A DNA stretch of 55,002 nucleotides from Duganella levis (GCF_009857605.1 NZ_WWCT01000032.1:1-55002); one strand, 5' to 3'; counted from the stretch's first letter, positions 1 to 8,907 are shown. Numbers and translations: made by a program. The notes: generated by a model not told the origin, from the sequence alone.

Positions 1-1083
1 GGGGCTGCAGCCGCGACGGGTAGCGTGGCGAAGCCGGCTGGCACTGAGGCGGCTGCGTCCAGCGGTGCGGCGAGCGGCGCGTCGACGGCTTCGGCGCAGG
101 TGGCCGGGCAGGCTGCGAATTCGGCGGCCGGTGCAGCATCGAGTGCGCCGGTGCGGGATCGTAGCAAGCCGGCGCCGTTGCCCTCGGTGCATGAGTCGGA
201 AACTGGCGTGCCGGGCGAGGTCAAGGCGGCGGGGCAGGCGCGGCGGATTGCGGGCGTGTGGGTCGGCGCGGATGGCAAGGTTTTGAAGACGCCGCCACGC
301 GAGGAAGCGGCCGAGGTGCCGGTAGGCGTGGCGCAGGCGTTGTTGCCGTTGGCGCCGCTGCCGCTGCCCAAGGGCGTCAAGCGGCCAGCGCCGGTTTCCT
401 GCGCGCCGAGCGGCATCAGCGCCAAGGAATGCGTGGCGTTGGATAACCATAATGCCGAGCTGTCCAGCAAGCTGCTGGAGTTGGAAGGCAAGATGAAAGC
501 CTTGCAGGGCGCGCTGGGTGGCGCAGCGCCGGCGGCTATTAGCGTCGCTGCGCAGCCGGGCAAGGCGGCTGCGGCGCATGGCGAGTCAGCCGCCAAGGCT
601 GCATCTTCGCCGGCTGGCGCGGCGTCGCATGGCGCTTCGGCGGCTGCTAGTTTGTCGGCGCAGGGCGTCACGGAGATGAATGCGGCGAAGGCGGCTGCCG
701 GAGTGGAGGGGAGTGCGTCGGCCTCGGCAGCCGCTGCATCCGCTTCGGCCTCTTCGTCGGCTGCTTCGGCAGCCGCGTCGAGCGAGGCGGCCAGTGTGCC
801 GACCGGGCCGGTCAAGCAGATCCGCGTCTTACCCAAGCTGAAGTACAAAAAGGAAAAGCCACCTGAAACGCAGACCGATTACACCATGCCACTCGTCGCC
901 GGCGCGGTCGGCCTGCTGGCGCTGCTGGGCGCTGGTTTCCTCTGGTGGCGCAAGAAAAAATCCGGCCGTGGCCCGCTGCAAATCTGGCAGGGCTTCCGCA
1001 AGAAAAAGCCAGCCACGCCTGATGCCGCCGCACCCGCCGCCGAGCCGGCGCCTGCACAGGCAGCCGAGTCGGTGGCCTCGTAA
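1..1083 (+). CDS. FimV-like membrane-anchored Ala-rich protein, C-terminal part (cut by window edge)
   Basis: The frame is open from the first base, so the gene starts upstream and only the last 360 residues are seen. A GTG at 25 opens the frame but has no ribosome site and is probably internal. The visible part is a long Ala/Ser/Gly-rich stretch interrupted by a short coiled-coil-like segment (DNHNAELSSKLLELEGKMKA). A single transmembrane helix near the end (MPLVAGAVGLLALLGAGFLW) is followed by an RKKK stop-transfer patch and a short Lys/Ala/Pro-rich cytoplasmic tail. This coiled coil, low-complexity linker and single helix resembles the middle of FimV/HubP polar-organising proteins, but the usual C-terminal TPR region is absent. 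The FimV call is an inference from architecture; another secreted Ala-rich anchor protein is possible. Confidence 0.5.
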   Translation, partial: GAAAATGSVAKPAGTEAAASSGAASGASTASAQVAGQAANSAAGAASSAPVRDRSKPAPLPSVHESETGVPGEVKAAGQARRIAGVWVGADGKVLKTPPREEAAEVPVGVAQALLPLAPLPLPKGVKRPAPVSCAPSGISAKECVALDNHNAELSSKLLELEGKMKALQGALGGAAPAAISVAAQPGKAAAAHGESAAKAASSPAGAASHGASAAASLSAQGVTEMNAAKAAAGVEGSASASAAAASASASSSAASAAASSEAASVPTGPVKQIRVLPKLKYKKEKPPETQTDYTMPLVAGAVGLLALLGAGFLWWRKKKSGRGPLQIWQGFRKKKPATPDAAAPAAEPAPAQAAESVAS

Positions 1084-1182
1084 TGCGCTAAACGCATAAG
1101 CTTATTGCTGGAAGCTCTGTCTTCACTCAAACGATCTGGGGTATAGTGTTTGGCGCTATTTTCCCACCATTGAAAGAGTCCC

Positions 1183-2388
1183 ATGAGCGCAGCAGAACAA
1201 TATCAGGCCTTCAAACAACTCGGCCTCAAACTCGACATGTCACGCGGCAAGCCAGCGCCGGAGCAGTTGGACCTGTCCAACGCCCTGGCCGAGGCGCTGC
1301 CGACCTACAAAGCGGCCGACGGCACCGATGCCCGCAACTACGGCGGCACCATCGGCCTGCCGGAAGCGCGCGCGCTGTTCGCCGAGTTGCTGGACGTGCC
1401 GGCCGCGCAAGTCGTGGTCGACAGCAGCGCCAGCCTGTCGCTGATGCACGATGTGATCGTCTACAGCCTGCTGAACGGCGTGCCAGGCCATGCGCCATGG
1501 GTGCAGAATCCAGTGACCTTCCTGTGCCCGGTACCGGGCTATGACCGTCACTTCGCCATTTGTGAGGCGCGCGGCATCAAGATGATCAATGTGCCGATGA
1601 ACGCCGACGGTCCGGACATGGACCTGGTGGAAAAACTGGTGGCCGAAGACGCCAGCATCAAGGGCATGTGGATTGTGCCGAAGTACAGCAATCCGGGCGG
1701 CGTGGTGTACTCGGACCAGGTCGTGCAGCGCCTGGCGGCGATGAAGACGGCGGCGCCGGACTTCCGCCTGCTGTGGGATGACGCTTACCGCTTCCACCAT
1801 CTGGGCGAGAAAAACCTGGCCGTGGCCAACATTCTGGCGGCGTGCGAGACCGCCGGCAATCCGGACCGGGCGATTGTGTTCGCGTCGTCGTCCAAGATCA
1901 GCTGGGCTGGTTCGGGCGTGGCGGCGCTGGCGGCTTCGCCGGCCAATATCGCCTGGTGGACCAAGCTGTCGGGCATCCGCAGCATCGGCCCGGACAAGAT
2001 CAACCAGCTGCGCCATGTGCGCTTCCTGAAAGACCTGCCGACGGTGGAAGCGCTGATGGAACAGCATCGCCAGCTGCTGAAGCCGAAGTTTGACGCGGTG
2101 CTGGCGCAGTTCCAGGCGCTGCTGGGCGACGTGCCGGGCGTGTCGTGGACCCATCCGGACGGCGGCTATTTCATCGACCTGATTACGCCGGATGGCGCCG
2201 CCAAGCGCACCGTGGCGCTGGCCAAGGAGGCTGGCATCGTGCTGACGCCGGCTGGCGCGGCGTTCCCGTACGGCCTCGATCCGCTGGACCGTCATATCCG
2301 TATCGCGCCGAGCTTCCCGTCGCTGGCGGAAATCAACCAGGCGGCGCAGGGGATTGCGTTGTCGCTCAAGCTTGCGTTAGCCGGCTGA
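1183..2388 (+). CDS. Aspartate aminotransferase, class I type Ic (AspT-like)
   Basis: A 401-residue PLP-dependent aminotransferase. It resembles the type Ic aspartate aminotransferase group (Corynebacterium AspT-like, PF12897), which interconverts aspartate/2-oxoglutarate and oxaloacetate/glutamate in the cytosol. Visible PLP residues are N170 in KYSNPGGV, D199/D200 in LLWDDAYRF and the Schiff-base lysine K238 in ASSSKISWAG; the arginine-bearing end HIRIAPSFP is also present. The ATG at 1183 follows a GAAAGAG ribosome site. It stands alone, ends at a strong hairpin terminator and faces the FliT-like gene. Type Ic enzymes are distinct from AspC, so no symbol is given. The family is clear; the exact substrate is inferred. 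Confidence 0.85.
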   Translation: MSAAEQYQAFKQLGLKLDMSRGKPAPEQLDLSNALAEALPTYKAADGTDARNYGGTIGLPEARALFAELLDVPAAQVVVDSSASLSLMHDVIVYSLLNGVPGHAPWVQNPVTFLCPVPGYDRHFAICEARGIKMINVPMNADGPDMDLVEKLVAEDASIKGMWIVPKYSNPGGVVYSDQVVQRLAAMKTAAPDFRLLWDDAYRFHHLGEKNLAVANILAACETAGNPDRAIVFASSSKISWAGSGVAALAASPANIAWWTKLSGIRSIGPDKINQLRHVRFLKDLPTVEALMEQHRQLLKPKFDAVLAQFQALLGDVPGVSWTHPDGGYFIDLITPDGAAKRTVALAKEAGIVLTPAGAAFPYGLDPLDRHIRIAPSFPSLAEINQAAQGIALSLKLALAG

Positions 2389-2392
2389 GCAT

Positions 2393-2423
2393 AAAAAAAA
2401 GCGCCTTACGAGGCGCTTTTTTA
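2393..2423. terminator. Bidirectional rho-independent terminator
   Basis: The stem GCGCCT/AGGCGC (2401-2416, loop TACG) is flanked by A8 on the left and T7 on the right. It can therefore stop the aminotransferase on the plus strand and the FliT-like gene on the minus strand. Confidence 0.85.
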
Positions 2424-2441
2424 TTGGGGCGGCGGCTGCGC

Positions 2442-2720
2442 TTATTGGCGGGCCATGCCTGGGACGTTGTTCATCCAAGGATCGGTCACGTCGCGGATTT
2501 CGCGGTCGTTGGCCAGGATTTGTTTCAGCAGATCGATCTTGCGCAGGCGTTGGCCGCCGTTCAGGGCAGTCACGCCGGTGCTGGCAGCGCGTGCTTCCGT
2601 GGCGCATTGACCTTCCAGCTGGCTCAGACGGTCCATATCTCCCATGCGTGCAGCGGCAGCCATTTGATTGGTCAAACCGGCAATGTTTTCGTACATCGAG
2701 AGGACTTCGGAAGAGGTCAT
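2442..2720 (-). CDS. fliT: FliT-like flagellar export chaperone
   Basis: A 92-residue, mostly helical protein reading MTSSEVLSMYENIAGLTNQM, followed by an ARMGDMDRLSQLE helix and a conserved Ile/Leu-rich C-terminal helix (KIDLLKQILANDREIRD). This matches the small FliT group, which holds the FliD cap protein before export and can restrain FlhDC. An upstream ATG at 2756 is in frame, but the ATG at 2720 has a GGTGGA ribosome site at the right spacing and begins the conserved region, so it is chosen. No other flagellar gene lies nearby, so the assignment rests on sequence alone and another helical chaperone remains possible. Confidence 0.6.
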   Translation of the reverse strand: MTSSEVLSMYENIAGLTNQMAAAARMGDMDRLSQLEGQCATEARAASTGVTALNGGQRLRKIDLLKQILANDREIRDVTDPWMNNVPGMARQ

Positions 2721-2818
2721 AATTCCACCTGGGCTAGTTAGCGCGGAGTACCGCATGTCTTGATTAACGTCGCCTTGAGCGGGAACTTTAGGGTTTTTTG
2801 AAAAAAAGTGAAAAAAAA

Positions 2819-2845
2819 TCCGCCTGCGGTAAAACAGGCGGATTT
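2819..2845 (-). terminator. Rho-independent terminator of the HDOD gene
   Basis: The stem TCCGCCTG/CAGGCGGA has an eight-base loop. Read on the minus strand it is followed by a run of T (the A-rich tract 2799-2818 on plus). It lies just after the HDOD stop codon. Confidence 0.8.
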
Positions 2846-2863
2846 TAATGTCGAAAGATTACC

Positions 2864-3691
2864 TTATTTGACCAGTTCTTCCAGGCCGGCGCTCAATTCG
2901 TCCGGCGGCGGCATGTCGTCGATCAGGGCGTTGTCTTCCAGGCCCAGCTCTTCAGCCAGGTCGGTTGGGTAGCAGGCGGCGATTTCTTCGTCGGTCAGCT
3001 CGGCCTGGGCCACGCGGGCGCGCCAGGCGGCCAGCGAGACCACGGCGGCCAGACGGTTCAGTTCGCCGTTGTGATGGGGTTCCGGGAAGGCCACGATGGT
3101 TTCCGAGAACGCGACCGGGAATTTCCAGCGCTTGGCCAGTTCGGCGCCGACGTCGGCGAAGGTGTAGCCCAGCGAGGCGCGCTCGGCGTCCAGGCGGCGG
3201 GCGTCCATCGGACCGGCGACTTTATCCAGCGCCATCGCCTGTTCCGGCGCGGCCGAGTGGATCACCAGTTGGCCGATGGCGTGCATCATGCCGATGGTGA
3301 AGGCGAGATCGGTGTTTTCCTTGGTCTTCTTGGCGATCCATTTGGCCGACACGGCGGTGTGCAGGCTGTAGCGCCAGAATTGCTTCAGGTCGAGGCCGGG
3401 CACGGTCTTGAAACCACTGACCAGGCCGGAGCTGATGACCAGCGTGCGCACAGTAACGAAGCCGAGCATCAGCACGGCGTCTTCGACGGTGCCGATGCTG
3501 CGCGAGACGTGGTAGTAGGCCGAGTTGGCCAGACGCAGCAGCTTGGCGCTCAGTACCGGGTCCGTCGACAATTTCTTCGCGATCTCTTCGGTCGAGACGC
3601 TGGCCTTGTCGAAACTGCTGATCAGCTCTTCCACGACTTTCGGCGCGGTAGGCAACGCAGTTGGATTCTGGAACAGGGCATCAAGTTTCAT
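2864..3691 (-). CDS. HDOD domain signalling protein
   Basis: A 275-residue single-domain HDOD protein. HDOD is a catalytically degenerate relative of the HD phosphohydrolases, used in signal relays for motility, biofilm and cell cycle. The typical start ALPTAPKVVEELI is followed by STDPVLSAKLLRLANSAYY at about residues 43-61, then the VLMLGF and FWRYSLHTA helices and GMMHAIGQLV, which replaces the HD active-site region. The acidic C-terminal tail (DDMPPPDELSAGLEEL) is not part of the domain. It is monocistronic, and the start ATG is preceded by GAGGAGA. No output domain is fused, so the signal it carries cannot be read from sequence. Confidence 0.85.
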   Translation of the reverse strand: MKLDALFQNPTALPTAPKVVEELISSFDKASVSTEEIAKKLSTDPVLSAKLLRLANSAYYHVSRSIGTVEDAVLMLGFVTVRTLVISSGLVSGFKTVPGLDLKQFWRYSLHTAVSAKWIAKKTKENTDLAFTIGMMHAIGQLVIHSAAPEQAMALDKVAGPMDARRLDAERASLGYTFADVGAELAKRWKFPVAFSETIVAFPEPHHNGELNRLAAVVSLAAWRARVAQAELTDEEIAACYPTDLAEELGLEDNALIDDMPPPDELSAGLEELVK

Positions 3692-3808
3692 ATTTAATCT
3701 CCTCGGTGTTAATTGCGTTGCTATAAGCTAACTATATAGGGAAACTTCGTATACCAGAAGAGATTTGGGGGCTTTCGTCGCTTTTCAGTGTAGCGGTATA
3801 CTCGCAGC

Positions 3809-4444
3809 ATGAAAATTGAAGACATTACCCAGACCACGCTGCGACATTACGAGCGGACCGCCGAGCAGTTTTTTGCCGGCACGATCGATCATGATGTGAG
3901 CCAGAATATTGCGGCTTTGCTGGAGGCGATCGAAGCGCCGACGCCGTATCGCTTGCTGGACCTGGGCTGCGGTCCGGGCCGCGATTTAAAGACTTTCAAG
4001 ACGATGGGGCATGAGCCGATCGGCATCGATGGCTCGGCGAAGTTTGTCGAGATGGCGCGCGCCTACAGTGGCTGCGAAGTGTGGCAGCAGGATTTTGTTG
4101 AGCTCGATTTGCCGACGGCGTTTTTCGATGGCGTCTACGCCAATGCTTCGCTGTTCCACGTGCCCAGCGCCGCGCTGCCCAAGGTGCTGCGTGACTTGCA
4201 TGCGGCATTGAAAACCGGCGGCGTGTTATTCAGTTCCAATCCGCGTGGCGATAACAGTGAAGGCTGGAACGGTCCGCGCTATGGCAGCTACTACGACTAT
4301 GAAACCTGGCTGCGTTATCTAACCGAAGCAGGCTTTGCTGAGGTCCAACATTACTACCGTCCAAGTGGTCTGCCGCGTGAGCAACAGCCTTGGTTGGCCA
4401 GTGTATGGCGCTGCGTTCGTCAGCGCACGGAAGCATCGACTTGA
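3809..4444 (+). CDS. Class I SAM-dependent methyltransferase
   Basis: A 211-residue methyltransferase of the Rossmann type. The SAM-binding motif I is LLDLGCGPGRDL at about residues 50-61, motif II is the acidic PIGIDGSAKFVEMAR region, and motif post-II/III is FDGVYANASLFHVP. The rest is a helical tail with a Tyr-rich loop (YGSYYDYETWLRYL). It resembles the UbiE/COQ5-like PF08241 group, but nothing in the neighbourhood names a substrate. The start follows a short divergent gap from the HDOD gene. Confidence 0.8.
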   Translation: MKIEDITQTTLRHYERTAEQFFAGTIDHDVSQNIAALLEAIEAPTPYRLLDLGCGPGRDLKTFKTMGHEPIGIDGSAKFVEMARAYSGCEVWQQDFVELDLPTAFFDGVYANASLFHVPSAALPKVLRDLHAALKTGGVLFSSNPRGDNSEGWNGPRYGSYYDYETWLRYLTEAGFAEVQHYYRPSGLPREQQPWLASVWRCVRQRTEAST

Positions 4445-4448
4445 GCGG

Positions 4449-4486
4449 CCTATAGTAGAACCCATGCACACAACACTGGGTTGTGT
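4449..4486 (+). promoter_or_regulatory. Putative csbD promoter -10 and inverted repeat
   Basis: CCTATAGT (4449-4456) resembles the extended -10 of stress (sigma-S type) promoters and has no good -35 at 17 bp. It is followed by a perfect 7-bp inverted repeat, ACACAAC-N5-GTTGTGT (4468-4486), inside the presumed leader of csbD. The promoter is an inference; the repeat is seen directly. Confidence 0.4.
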
Positions 4487-4509
4487 CACTAGCTACGAAG
4501 GAGTTCATC

Positions 4510-4710
4510 ATGAACAAGGATCAAGTCAAAGGTACTCTGAAAGACGTCGGCGGTAAAATTCAGGAAGAAGCCGGTAAACTGGTCGGCAGCTCCGAGCAGC
4601 AAGCCAAGGGCCTGAACAAACAGGCTGAAGGTAAAGTCCAAAAGGGCTACGGCGACGCTAAAGAAGCCGTTAAAGATACCGTGAACGACATCAACAAAGG
4701 CAACCGCTAA
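4510..4710 (+). CDS. CsbD family stress-response protein
   Basis: A 66-residue, highly charged CsbD-like protein. It opens MNKDQVKGTLKDVGGKIQEE and repeats the Lys/Gly/Ala pattern through EGKVQKGYGDAKEAVKD. CsbD proteins are abundant, poorly understood cytosolic proteins induced by general stress and stationary phase. An in-frame start at 4483 exists, but the AAGGAG site is correctly spaced only for the ATG at 4510, where the family consensus begins. A terminator follows, so it is monocistronic. Confidence 0.9.
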   Translation: MNKDQVKGTLKDVGGKIQEEAGKLVGSSEQQAKGLNKQAEGKVQKGYGDAKEAVKDTVNDINKGNR

Positions 4711-4732
4711 TTTTTAGCTGATGCCCCAAATA

Positions 4733-4765
4733 AAACAGCCGCTTTTCAGCGGCTGTTTGCTTTTT
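4733..4765 (+). terminator. Rho-independent terminator after csbD
   Basis: The stem AACAGCCGCT/AGCGGCTGTT has a tight loop and is followed by TTGCTTTTTT. It sits between the convergent csbD and peptidase genes and may serve both. Confidence 0.8.
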
Positions 4766-6981
4766 TACTTGGCAGCTTCAGGCTGCAAGTTCTTCTTGAA
4801 GAAAGCCTCGATGTTGCCGTACACATGGCGCTGCGGCGCGCGGCCGGAGATGCCGTGCTTGGCGCCTGGGTAGGTCATCAGATCGAAGTGCACGTTACGC
4901 TTGACCAGCGCGTCGATCATGCGCGTGGTGTTGGTGAACAGCACGTTGTCGTCCGCCATGCCATGCATCAGCAGCAGCGGCGATTTCAAACCATCCAGAT
5001 GCGAGTACACGCCGCTGTATTCATAGCCAGCCGCGTTTTCTTTCGGCGTGCCCATGAACTGCTCGGTGTAGTGGGTGTCGTACAGCGACCAGTCGGTCAC
5101 CGGCGCCACCGATACGCCCATGGCGATCTTGTCCGACGCTTCCGCCAGCAGGCGCAAGGTCATGAAGCCGCCGTAGCTCCAGCCGAACACGCCGATACGC
5201 TTGGCATCCACGAAGCTCTGCTTGCCCAGCCACTCAACGCCGGTCAGTTGATCTTCCACTTCCACGCGGCCCAGCTGGTGGTAGTTGGCGTCGGTGAAGG
5301 CGCGTTCGCGGCGCGACGAGCCACGGTTATCCAGGCGCCACACCACGAAGCCTTGCTGCGCCATGTACTGGTCGAAGAAGTTGCCCCATTTACGCGACAC
5401 GTGTTGCGAGTGCGGGCCGCCGTAGGTCGACAGGAACACTGGATATTTTTTCGACGCGTCAAAGCCGCTTGGCTTGATGATCGAGTAGTACAGCGTCTGG
5501 CCGTCCTTGGCTTTCAGCGTGCCGTATTCGGTTTTCAGGTGCGCGTCCTGATACTTGGCGTATGGATGGCTGGCGTTCAGCTCGTTGTGTTCCAGCCATT
5601 CGATCATGGCGCCGTCCGGTTTGCGGATGCTGACTTGCGGCGGCGTGTCCGGGCTGGAATAGGTGTCGACAAACACTTCGCCGTTGCGGGCGAACGACGA
5701 ATCGTGCCAGCCGTCGCCTTGCGTCACGCGGGTTGGCTTGTCGGCGGTGCTGCCGTCCAGCTTGAGCACATAGGTCTGGCTGTCGATGACAGCGTCGCGG
5801 TTCGACTGCACGAACACGCGGCCGCTTTTCTCGTCCAGCGCCAGCAGGCGGTCGATGCCCCACTTGCCTTTTGTGATGGCGTGCTTCAGCTTGCCGTCCA
5901 GACCGTACAGGTACAGGTGCTTGTAACCGTCGCGTTCGGACGACCAGATGAAGCTCTTGTTATCCGACAGGAAGCGCAGATCGTCGAAGATGCTGACCCA
6001 GGTCGGCGAGGTTTCGGTGATCAGCACTTTTTGCGCCAGCGTGCCAGCATCCACCGACACCAGTTCCAGTTTCTTCTGGTCGCGGCTCTGGCGCTGGAAC
6101 AGCAGCGCCTTGCTGTTGGCGCTCCAGTCGGCGCGCACCAGGTAGATGTCCTTGTTGGCACCGAGTTCGACGTCGCGGATCGCGCCGGTCTCAGGCGAAA
6201 CAATTTTCAGCTCGACCAGCACGTTCGGATCGCCGGCGGCAGGGTAGCGCTGCTCAACCACTTCGGTACGGTCGGCGAAGATTTCAAAGCGGCGCACCAC
6301 TGGCACCGGCGCTTCGTCGTAGCGTTTATAGGCGATGGCGGAATCGTCCGGCGCCCAGTAGTAGCCGGTGGTTTGCGCCATTTCTTCCTGCGCCACGAAT
6401 TCGGCTTCGGCATTGTGAATGGTGCCCTTGCCGTCGGTGGTCAGCTGCTTTTCCTTGCCGGTGTTGAGGTCGATGACGAACAGGTTCTGGTCGCGCACGA
6501 AGGACACATAACGGCCTTGCGGCGAAATCTTCGGATCGAGTACGTTGCCGGAAGCGACCATGCGCGCGCTGTCCGGTTTGGCGACGTCGATCAGGTACAG
6601 GTTGCCGGCGATCGGCACCAGCAGGCGCTTGCCGTCCGGCGACCAGCTGTAGCTCAGAATGCCTTTCAGGCTGGCGGTGCGGGCGCGCTCGCGGCGGGCC
6701 TTCTCGGCGTCCGACAGGTTTTCTTCCGGCACCAGCACTTTGGAATCGACCAGGCGGTGCGTGGTTTTGTCCTTGAGGTTGTATTCCCACAGATCCAGCT
6801 GGAACTGGTTGTCGTCACGGCCGCGCAGGAAGGTGACGCGGGCGCCGTCCGGCGACACTTTCAGGTTGCGCACGCCGGGGCCGCTCAGCGACGGATCGCT
6901 GTGAATGCGGTCCAGGGTCAGTTTTTCTGCGGAGGCGTTGGCGCCGGCCAGCAGGGCAAGGAAGCAAAGAATGAATCGCAT
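4765..6981 (-). CDS. Secreted S9 family peptidase (dipeptidyl peptidase IV type)
   Basis: A 738-residue prolyl-oligopeptidase-clan serine peptidase with an N-terminal signal peptide (MRFILCFLALLAGANASA), so it acts in the periplasm or outside. Residues about 40-480 form the DPP-IV beta-propeller, including the double-Glu region VAQEEMAQTTGYYWAPDD that binds the substrate N-terminus. The C-terminal alpha/beta-hydrolase domain carries the triad S602 (GWSYGGF), D677 (MADDN) and H709 (GAKHG). The family cleaves Xaa-Pro (or Xaa-Ala) dipeptides from peptide N-termini. The gene is monocistronic. An 845-codon open frame on the opposite strand is a high-GC shadow and is not annotated. Confidence 0.92.
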   Translation of the reverse strand: MRFILCFLALLAGANASAEKLTLDRIHSDPSLSGPGVRNLKVSPDGARVTFLRGRDDNQFQLDLWEYNLKDKTTHRLVDSKVLVPEENLSDAEKARRERARTASLKGILSYSWSPDGKRLLVPIAGNLYLIDVAKPDSARMVASGNVLDPKISPQGRYVSFVRDQNLFVIDLNTGKEKQLTTDGKGTIHNAEAEFVAQEEMAQTTGYYWAPDDSAIAYKRYDEAPVPVVRRFEIFADRTEVVEQRYPAAGDPNVLVELKIVSPETGAIRDVELGANKDIYLVRADWSANSKALLFQRQSRDQKKLELVSVDAGTLAQKVLITETSPTWVSIFDDLRFLSDNKSFIWSSERDGYKHLYLYGLDGKLKHAITKGKWGIDRLLALDEKSGRVFVQSNRDAVIDSQTYVLKLDGSTADKPTRVTQGDGWHDSSFARNGEVFVDTYSSPDTPPQVSIRKPDGAMIEWLEHNELNASHPYAKYQDAHLKTEYGTLKAKDGQTLYYSIIKPSGFDASKKYPVFLSTYGGPHSQHVSRKWGNFFDQYMAQQGFVVWRLDNRGSSRRERAFTDANYHQLGRVEVEDQLTGVEWLGKQSFVDAKRIGVFGWSYGGFMTLRLLAEASDKIAMGVSVAPVTDWSLYDTHYTEQFMGTPKENAAGYEYSGVYSHLDGLKSPLLLMHGMADDNVLFTNTTRMIDALVKRNVHFDLMTYPGAKHGISGRAPQRHVYGNIEAFFKKNLQPEAAK

Positions 6982-7107
6982 GGTCTCTCTCTAATAGGCA
7001 GAATCCAAGACGATACCAGACGCACACGCCTGTGGCGAGACAGCAAGATTGGGAATCCGTACCGGAAAACCGTTTTTCCTTCGGCGTCAGGCTGCCTGCA
7101 CGGCCGG

Positions 7108-8472
7108 CTAGGACTGCGCTGCCCGCACGCGCGCCAGCGACAGGCGGTGCAGCGACCAGCTAAGCAGCACCGCCGCCACCGTCAGGCCGATGGTCAGGCC
7201 GATCCAAAAACCGGCCGCCGCCATGTCGTGACCGAGTCCCAGCCAGCAGCCGAGCGGCAGCGCGAAGCCCCAGAACGCCAGCAGCTGGATCTGCATCGGC
7301 TGGCGCGTCACCTTGTAGCCGCGAATCGCGCTGGAGGTGGCCACCTGGGTGGCGTCCGATAATTGGAACAGCGCGGCAAACACCAGCAGATGGGCGCACA
7401 GCGCCTGCACCGCCAGGTCAGAGGTGTAGGCGGCGGCGATCTGGTGGCGCCAGGTCACCATCAGCAGCGCCGACAGCACGCCGAACGCCAGCGACATGCC
7501 GACGCCGACCCAGGCGACAAAGCGCGCCCGCACCGGGTCGCCTTCACCGACCGCCTGGCCGACGCGGGTGATCAGCGCGATGCCAAAGCTGAGCGGCACC
7601 ATGAAGGTCAGCGAACTGAAATTCAGCGCGATCTGGTTGGCGGAAATTTCCACCACGCCGTAGCGCGCCACCAGCAGGCTGACCAGGCCGAAGGCGCTGA
7701 CCTCGGCAAAATAGGTGATGCCGATCGGCAGGCCAAGGCGCAGCATCGGCTTGATCGCCGCCCACTGCGGGCCTTCCCAGTGGCTGAACGGGTAGGTGGC
7801 GCGGTAGGCCGGCGCGCGGCGTATCCACAGCAGCATGGCCCCGAGCATCAGCCACATGCACAGGCCGGTCGACACCGCGCAGCCAAGGCCGCCCAAGGCC
7901 GGCAAGCCCCAGTGGCCGAACACCAGCAGCCAGTTGACGAACACGTTGAACAGCAGGCCGAGGATGGCGATCACCATCACCGGCTTGGTTTCGTTGATGC
8001 TGGTGCTGTAGCCGTACAGCGCGCGGTAGGCGGCCAGCGGCGGCAGGCCGATGCTGATGATGTGCACGAACAGTTCCGCCTGCCGTTGCACGTGCGGCGC
8101 CAGCCGCAGGTAGTCGAACACCAGCGTCGCCAGATTGGCCAGCAGCATCGCCACCAGGCCGACGCCGAGCGCCTTCCACAGCGATTGGCGTACCGCGTGC
8201 GGGATCTGGGTCAGCGCGCCGGCGCCGACGTCGTGGGCGACGATGCTGTTAATCGCCATCATCACGCCGCTGACCGTGACCAGCACGATGGCCCACACCG
8301 AGGCGCCGAGCGACACCGCCGCCAGCTGGTCAGCGCTGGTGTGGCCGGTCATGGCGACATCGGCCACACCCATGCCGACCGTGGCCAGCTGGCCGACCAA
8401 TACCGGCCAGGCCAGCTGCCACAGGGCGGCGCTTTCGCGGCGGATATTCGACAGGGTAAAGGTGTGCGGCAT
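7108..8472 (-). CDS. MATE family multidrug/cation exporter
   Basis: A 454-residue inner-membrane protein with about 12 hydrophobic helices in two similar halves. It opens LWQLAWPVLVGQLATVGMGVADVAMTG, the usual NorM/MATE first helix, and continues with the internal MMAINSIVAHDVGAG and SFGIALITRVGQAVGEGD repeats that mark the family. MATE proteins expel cationic drugs and dyes using Na+ or H+ gradients. The frame is open well upstream (to 8796), but that extension is Arg/His-rich shadow sequence. The ATG at 8472 gives the family length and is chosen, although no strong ribosome site is visible. It is divergent from the crystallin genes. Confidence 0.9.
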   Translation of the reverse strand: MPHTFTLSNIRRESAALWQLAWPVLVGQLATVGMGVADVAMTGHTSADQLAAVSLGASVWAIVLVTVSGVMMAINSIVAHDVGAGALTQIPHAVRQSLWKALGVGLVAMLLANLATLVFDYLRLAPHVQRQAELFVHIISIGLPPLAAYRALYGYSTSINETKPVMVIAILGLLFNVFVNWLLVFGHWGLPALGGLGCAVSTGLCMWLMLGAMLLWIRRAPAYRATYPFSHWEGPQWAAIKPMLRLGLPIGITYFAEVSAFGLVSLLVARYGVVEISANQIALNFSSLTFMVPLSFGIALITRVGQAVGEGDPVRARFVAWVGVGMSLAFGVLSALLMVTWRHQIAAAYTSDLAVQALCAHLLVFAALFQLSDATQVATSSAIRGYKVTRQPMQIQLLAFWGFALPLGCWLGLGHDMAAAGFWIGLTIGLTVAAVLLSWSLHRLSLARVRAAQS

Positions 8473-8574
8473 GGCGGCGATGATAATAAAGAGGTTACAG
8501 AAACGTACAATTTTACTGGGTTGCCAACACTTTTGCGCGCTATCATGCTCACTCAGCCCGATTCCGGAGATGCC

Positions 8575-8907
8575 ATGCCCCCATTTTTCGCCACCGCCAC
8601 CGTGGTGCTTGCCTGTTGCACCGCCGGCACGACCGCCTGGGCCGGCGACATCACGCTGTACACGCGGGCCCATCTGGGCGGGCCGGCGATCACGCTGCAC
8701 GAGGCCACGCCGGACCTGGATCTGCTGGGGTTCAACGACAAGACTTCCAGCGTGGTGGTGCACAAGGGCACCTGGCAGGTGTGCGCGGAAAAGCATTACA
8801 AGGGCAAATGCATTCTCCTAAAGGAAGGCGAATACGCCGAATTGCCAAGCTTCGACAATATGATCTCCTCGGTGCGCGAGCGTGATCCCAAGTCAGAGAA
8901 GAAATAG
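8575..8907 (+). CDS. Secreted single-domain beta/gamma-crystallin family protein
   Basis: A 110-residue protein with a signal peptide (MPPFFATATVVLACCTAGTTAWA) and one beta/gamma-crystallin domain made of two Greek keys. The calcium-clamp signatures N/D-N/D-x-x-S/T-S appear as NDKTSS and DNMISS, each near the end of a Greek key. Two cysteines (WQVCAEKHYKGKC) probably form a disulfide in the periplasm. The ATG at 8575 follows CGGAG; the longer frame upstream is shadow. The next gene encodes a two-domain relative, so the two probably arose by duplication. Microbial beta/gamma-crystallins bind Ca2+; the cellular role here is unknown. Confidence 0.75.
   Translation: MPPFFATATVVLACCTAGTTAWAGDITLYTRAHLGGPAITLHEATPDLDLLGFNDKTSSVVVHKGTWQVCAEKHYKGKCILLKEGEYAELPSFDNMISSVRERDPKSEKK

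Noticed and set aside
25..27. GTG start for the FimV-like protein
   Set aside because: No ribosome site, and the frame is open from base 1; the gene is cut by the window edge.
4825..7362. 845-codon open frame on the plus strand
   Set aside because: It is antisense to the S9 peptidase, whose family motifs are complete. The translation is rich in Arg, His, Val and Gln without any domain, as expected from high-GC shadow frames.
7363..8574. Long in-frame extension upstream of the first crystallin gene
   Set aside because: It is antisense to the MATE exporter. The signal peptide and ribosome site place the real start at 8575.
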